From: Candidatus Paceibacterota bacterium
Lineage (GTDB): Bacteria; Patescibacteriota; Minisyncoccia; Phycocordibacterales; CAINVO01
Direction of reading: 5' to 3'
Length of the DNA: 7,122 nt
NCBI GenBank assembly: GCA_028714275.1
Contig: JAQTMP010000039.1
Span: 1-7,122, forward strand
Shown here: one piece after another, positions 5,123 through 7,122 of the stretch
Position numbering within the stretch: the stretch's first letter is position 1
Layout: every line of letters starts with the position of its first letter
The notes under the pieces: generated by a model
What the model was told of the DNA's origin: nothing
The model's database searches: none
Seen by the model: the letters and a program-made list of their open reading frames with translations, nothing else
Translations under genes and position numbers: made by a program

Positions 5123-6309
5123 GATAAGTTTCCTTTGGCCCGAAGAGATGGACCCACAGTGTTTTGATTGTTTTTTATCCGCAAATAACCGGCCAATGCA
5201 ATCATGACAGCATTGTCGGTGGAAAGTTTAGTTTCGGGTAAATATAGAGGAGTGCTCATTTCAGCCGAAAGTTTTTTGAAGGCTTCACGGATGTAGGTAT
5301 TGGCAGTCACCCCGCCACCGAGGATCAGCGACTGGGCACCTTTTTCTGCGATTGCTCGCCGAGTTTTTGAAATTAGCACTTCGGTCACGGCATTTTCAAA
5401 TTCCCCAGCCAAGGCCTGCTTTTCTTTTTGGTTGAGTGGCCGGTTATTTTCTTTTTCAAAGTGGCGTACAGCATATAGCACAGCTGTCTTGATCCCAGAA
5501 AAAGAAAAATCAAAGTCGGGGGATTTGAGCATGGGGCGAGGCAAGGTAAATAGAGGCTGACTATATTCAGCTCGCCATTCGGCCGCGAGTTTGGAAATTT
5601 CTGGACCCCCGGGATAGGGTAGACCGAGCAGACGGGCGACTTTATCAAAAGCTTCACCAATAGCGTCGTCCTTGGTCGAGCCAATAATTTCGTAGTGATG
5701 CCAATCCTTGACCAAGACTAGCTCAGTGTGTCCGCCAGAAATAAGCAACGCAAGGGCGGGGAAGTTGGGAACGGCGAGTGTCAGTGTGAGCTTTTGATCG
5801 GGAATAAGTAGGGAAGCCACGATGTGTCCCTCCATGTGGTTGGTTGGTAGGACTGGAATATTCCAAGCGAGACCGAGGGCTTGGGCCACAAGTAGGCCGA
5901 CCCAAAGTGCTGGTTCTAGACCGGGACCCTCAGTCACAGCAATAGCATCAAGGTCTGGTTTTTTGATAGATGAAATAAAATTCAAGGTCTCTTCAAGTAA
6001 TCCAGTTTCCTTTTGAAAAATTTCTTCGAGTTTTTTTCCGATTTCTTTATCGAGTGAATCAACTTTCTCGTGTGCGGCCACATACAAGCTCGCCTGTTTC
6101 AAAGTTTGTTCCAGCAAGGGTAAAATATTTTTAGCATGTTCACGCTTGGCCATCATAGGAAAAACACCCCCGTATTGTTCGTGGATTTTAGTTTGGGAAT
6201 TGATGGTTTCTCCAAGCAGCCTGACCCCAAGGTCGTTTTCTGATGGATCACCCTCAAGAATACAAATAGCCGTCTCATCACAGCTGGTTTCAATGCCGAG
6301 GATTTTCAT
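5116..6309 (-). CDS. tsaD: tRNA N6-adenosine threonylcarbamoyltransferase TsaD
   Basis: TsaD transfers the threonylcarbamoyl group from threonylcarbamoyl-adenylate to A37 of ANN-decoding tRNAs, working with TsaB and TsaE; those genes are not in this window. The ASKHA-fold motifs are all present: GIETSCDET (5-13), metal-binding NHMEGH (His158, His162), SGGHTE (191-196), DDAIGEAFDK (214-223), PYPGG (231-235), FSFSGIKTA (269-277), GGGVTAN (331-337) and STDNAVM with metal ligand Asp365. It has 397 residues against 337 in E. coli. The difference is mostly a charged helical insertion at about residues 77-116, plus some 8 extra residues before the SGGHT strand and a short tail. ATG 6309 is chosen because MKILGIETSCDET is the canonical N-terminus. 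It lies 31 nt after tRNA-Val and 30 nt before valS, so all three are probably co-transcribed. There is no Shine-Dalgarno. Confidence 0.97.
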   Translation of the reverse strand: MKILGIETSCDETAICILEGDPSENDLGVRLLGETINSQTKIHEQYGGVFPMMAKREHAKNILPLLEQTLKQASLYVAAHEKVDSLDKEIGKKLEEIFQKETGLLEETLNFISSIKKPDLDAIAVTEGPGLEPALWVGLLVAQALGLAWNIPVLPTNHMEGHIVASLLIPDQKLTLTLAVPNFPALALLISGGHTELVLVKDWHHYEIIGSTKDDAIGEAFDKVARLLGLPYPGGPEISKLAAEWRAEYSQPLFTLPRPMLKSPDFDFSFSGIKTAVLYAVRHFEKENNRPLNQKEKQALAGEFENAVTEVLISKTRRAIAEKGAQSLILGGGVTANTYIREAFKKLSAEMSTPLYLPETKLSTDNAVMIALAGYLRIKNNQNTVGPSLRAKGNLSL

Positions 6310-6340
6310 AATATTTTGACTGCGTATTTTAGACCGTGTC

Positions 6341-6416
6341 TGGTGCGCGGTGAGGGATTCGAACCCCCGACATCAACAACGTCAATGTTGCGCTCTACCA
6401 ACTGAGCTAACCGCGC
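6341..6416 (-). tRNA. tRNA-Val (anticodon GAC), CCA encoded
   Basis: Read on the minus strand, the 76-nt cloverleaf has acceptor GCGCGGT/ACCGCGC and D arm GCTC/GAGC. The perfect anticodon stem CAACA/TGTTG surrounds loop TTGACGT, giving anticodon GAC. The T arm GGGGG/CCCTC includes one G-U pair around TTCGAAT. The discriminator is A and CCA is encoded at 6343-6341. It reads GUC and GUU valine codons. Loop position 37 is G where E. coli tRNA-Val(GAC) has A. It starts the minus-strand group containing valS. Confidence 0.96.
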
Positions 6417-6426
6417 ATGCCCTATC

Positions 6427-6455
6427 AAGATATCTCAATTTAAGCATAAAAACAA
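6427..6455 (-). promoter_or_regulatory. Weak candidate promoter for tRNA-Val and the tsaD-valS group
   Basis: On the minus strand, TTGTTT (6455-6450) and TATCTT (6432-6427) are separated by 17 nt. The expected +1 is 6420, four bases before the mature tRNA 5' end. Spacing is ideal but the hexamers match only 3/6 and 4/6, so this is tentative. It is the best-placed candidate in the divergent intergenic region. Confidence 0.3.
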
Positions 6456-6475
6456 GCTAGGGGATTGGGAATTCC

Positions 6476-6503
6476 TGGACATTTGACCATAAGTCAGTAT
6501 TAT
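6476..6503 (+). promoter_or_regulatory. Promoter of the homoserine-dehydrogenase-like gene
   Basis: TGGACA (6476-6481, 5/6) and TATTAT (6498-6503, 5/6) are separated by 16 nt, with an expected start near 6510 and a leader of about 35 nt. Inverted arms GGACAT (6478-6483) and ATGTCC (6502-6507) overlap the two hexamers. An inner TGAC/GTCA pair lies between them, so an operator is conceivable. Confidence 0.5.
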
Positions 6504-6532
6504 GTCCAATAGAAGAAAATCTCAAATAAGAG

Positions 6533-6537
6533 AAGGG
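6533..6537 (+). promoter_or_regulatory. Shine-Dalgarno site of the homoserine-dehydrogenase-like gene
   Basis: AAGGG, within AGAGAAGGG, lies 7 nt before ATG 6545, the usual spacing. It fixes the start of a reading frame that is open to the window edge. It is the only clear upstream Shine-Dalgarno sequence among the seven protein genes here. Confidence 0.7.
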
Positions 6538-6544
6538 CAGTTCT

Positions 6545-7122
6545 ATGCAAAAAAATAAAGTAGTCATCGTCGGTAAGGGAGGAATCGGTACCTACCTCTC
6601 AGGTTATCTTACTGGCAAGGGTTTTGAGACCGCATTTTTTCATGTGAAGACCTTGTCGGCGTGTTTATTTCCGGATTTTCTGCAGGCCCAGCGCCCGGAA
6701 GCCGTGTTCATCACAATCTCAACTCGGGACAAAGGCGAGGCGGCACGGGATTATATCCTGGCGTGTGCCGAAGCCAATATACCAGTCATTACTTGTGAAA
6801 AGGGAGCCTTCGCGTATCACGCCCAGTTGTTGCTTCCGTATCGCAAGCAGATCGGTTTCAGTGCTTCGGCGGGTGGAGGCACCAGGATGCTGCCATACAT
6901 CAAATCACGTCATATTGGAGACAAGCCTGTGAGAATCAGCGCCGTGCTCAACGGCACTCTAAACTTCATCTTTGACCAAATACGCTCTGGGAGCACATTT
7001 GGAGGAGCCTGCAAGGAAGCTATTCGTCTTGGCTTTGCGGAGCCGGGCGCCGTCGGGCTGCTCAGCCTTATCAACGGTGAGCTCAAGGATGTTGTCATGA
7101 AAATCTGCGTGATGTTCAACAC
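6545..7122 (+). CDS. Divergent homoserine-dehydrogenase-like oxidoreductase (3' end outside window)
   Basis: The first 192 codons are open and run off the right edge. The N-terminus VVIVGKGGIG (6-15) is a GxGxxG dinucleotide-binding motif on strand 1 of a Rossmann fold. TCEKGAFA (83-90) corresponds to the TANKGPLA segment of homoserine dehydrogenases, with Lys86 in the conserved lysine position. SAGGGTRML (108-116), then SAVLNGTLNFIFD (132-144) and KEAIRLGFAEP (157-167), follow the order of the homoserine dehydrogenase catalytic domain. Homoserine dehydrogenase reduces aspartate semialdehyde to homoserine with NAD(P)H on the way to Thr and Met. The signature after Glu166 is altered: the usual EPDP acidic residue is Gly168, and the path to the D-x3-K pair (Asp182, Lys186) is several residues longer. 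The substrate may therefore differ. It is transcribed divergently from tRNA-Val with its own promoter and Shine-Dalgarno. Confidence 0.78.
   Translation, partial: MQKNKVVIVGKGGIGTYLSGYLTGKGFETAFFHVKTLSACLFPDFLQAQRPEAVFITISTRDKGEAARDYILACAEANIPVITCEKGAFAYHAQLLLPYRKQIGFSASAGGGTRMLPYIKSRHIGDKPVRISAVLNGTLNFIFDQIRSGSTFGGACKEAIRLGFAEPGAVGLLSLINGELKDVVMKICVMFN

Noticed and set aside
6910..7122. Minus-strand open frame at the right edge
   Set aside because: It lies antisense to the homoserine-dehydrogenase-like frame, which has a promoter, a Shine-Dalgarno and family motifs. The antisense translation has none.

Overview
This window most likely comes from a member of the Candidate Phyla Radiation (Patescibacteria), of a Parcubacteria-like type. 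That is inference from gene style, because no rRNA is present. The supporting signs are a tightly packed layout, a stand-alone NYN-domain protein beginning with a FIDSQNL-type motif, a TsaD carrying 'GPGLEPALWVG' and a long helical insertion, a short valyl-tRNA synthetase with no C-terminal arm, and very few Shine-Dalgarno sequences.

Left part (1-1440, + strand). A tRNA-Phe(GAA) with encoded CCA is followed by a probable terminator. Next comes an AT-rich NYN-family (PIN-like) nuclease gene whose extended -10 box places the transcription start on the A of its ATG. That gene ends inside its own hairpin. A separate promoter then drives an unrecognised six-helix membrane protein. A 15-bp hairpin with A and T flanks closes this gene and also the minus-strand genes that converge on it.

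Middle part (1460-6416, - strand, read right to left). tRNA-Val(GAC) is followed by tsaD (tRNA t6A synthesis), valS (valyl-tRNA synthetase), a PrsW-type intramembrane protease and an Hsp20 small heat-shock protein. The gaps are 31, 30, 10 and 37 nt, so this looks like one translation and protein-quality operon, perhaps with extra internal promoters. A valine tRNA therefore lies upstream of, and on the same strand as, the enzyme that charges it.

Right part (6417-7122). A 128-bp divergent intergenic region holds probable promoters for tRNA-Val and for a plus-strand gene that runs off the window. That gene has an N-terminal dinucleotide-binding motif and a divergent homoserine-dehydrogenase-like catalytic domain. 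It is the only gene here with a good upstream Shine-Dalgarno sequence.

There is no CRISPR array, insertion sequence or obvious defence island. The points most worth following are the G at position 37 in both tRNAs, the altered editing-pocket motif in ValS, the leaderless or short-leader gene starts, the changed active-site loop in the homoserine-dehydrogenase-like protein, and the unknown membrane protein.
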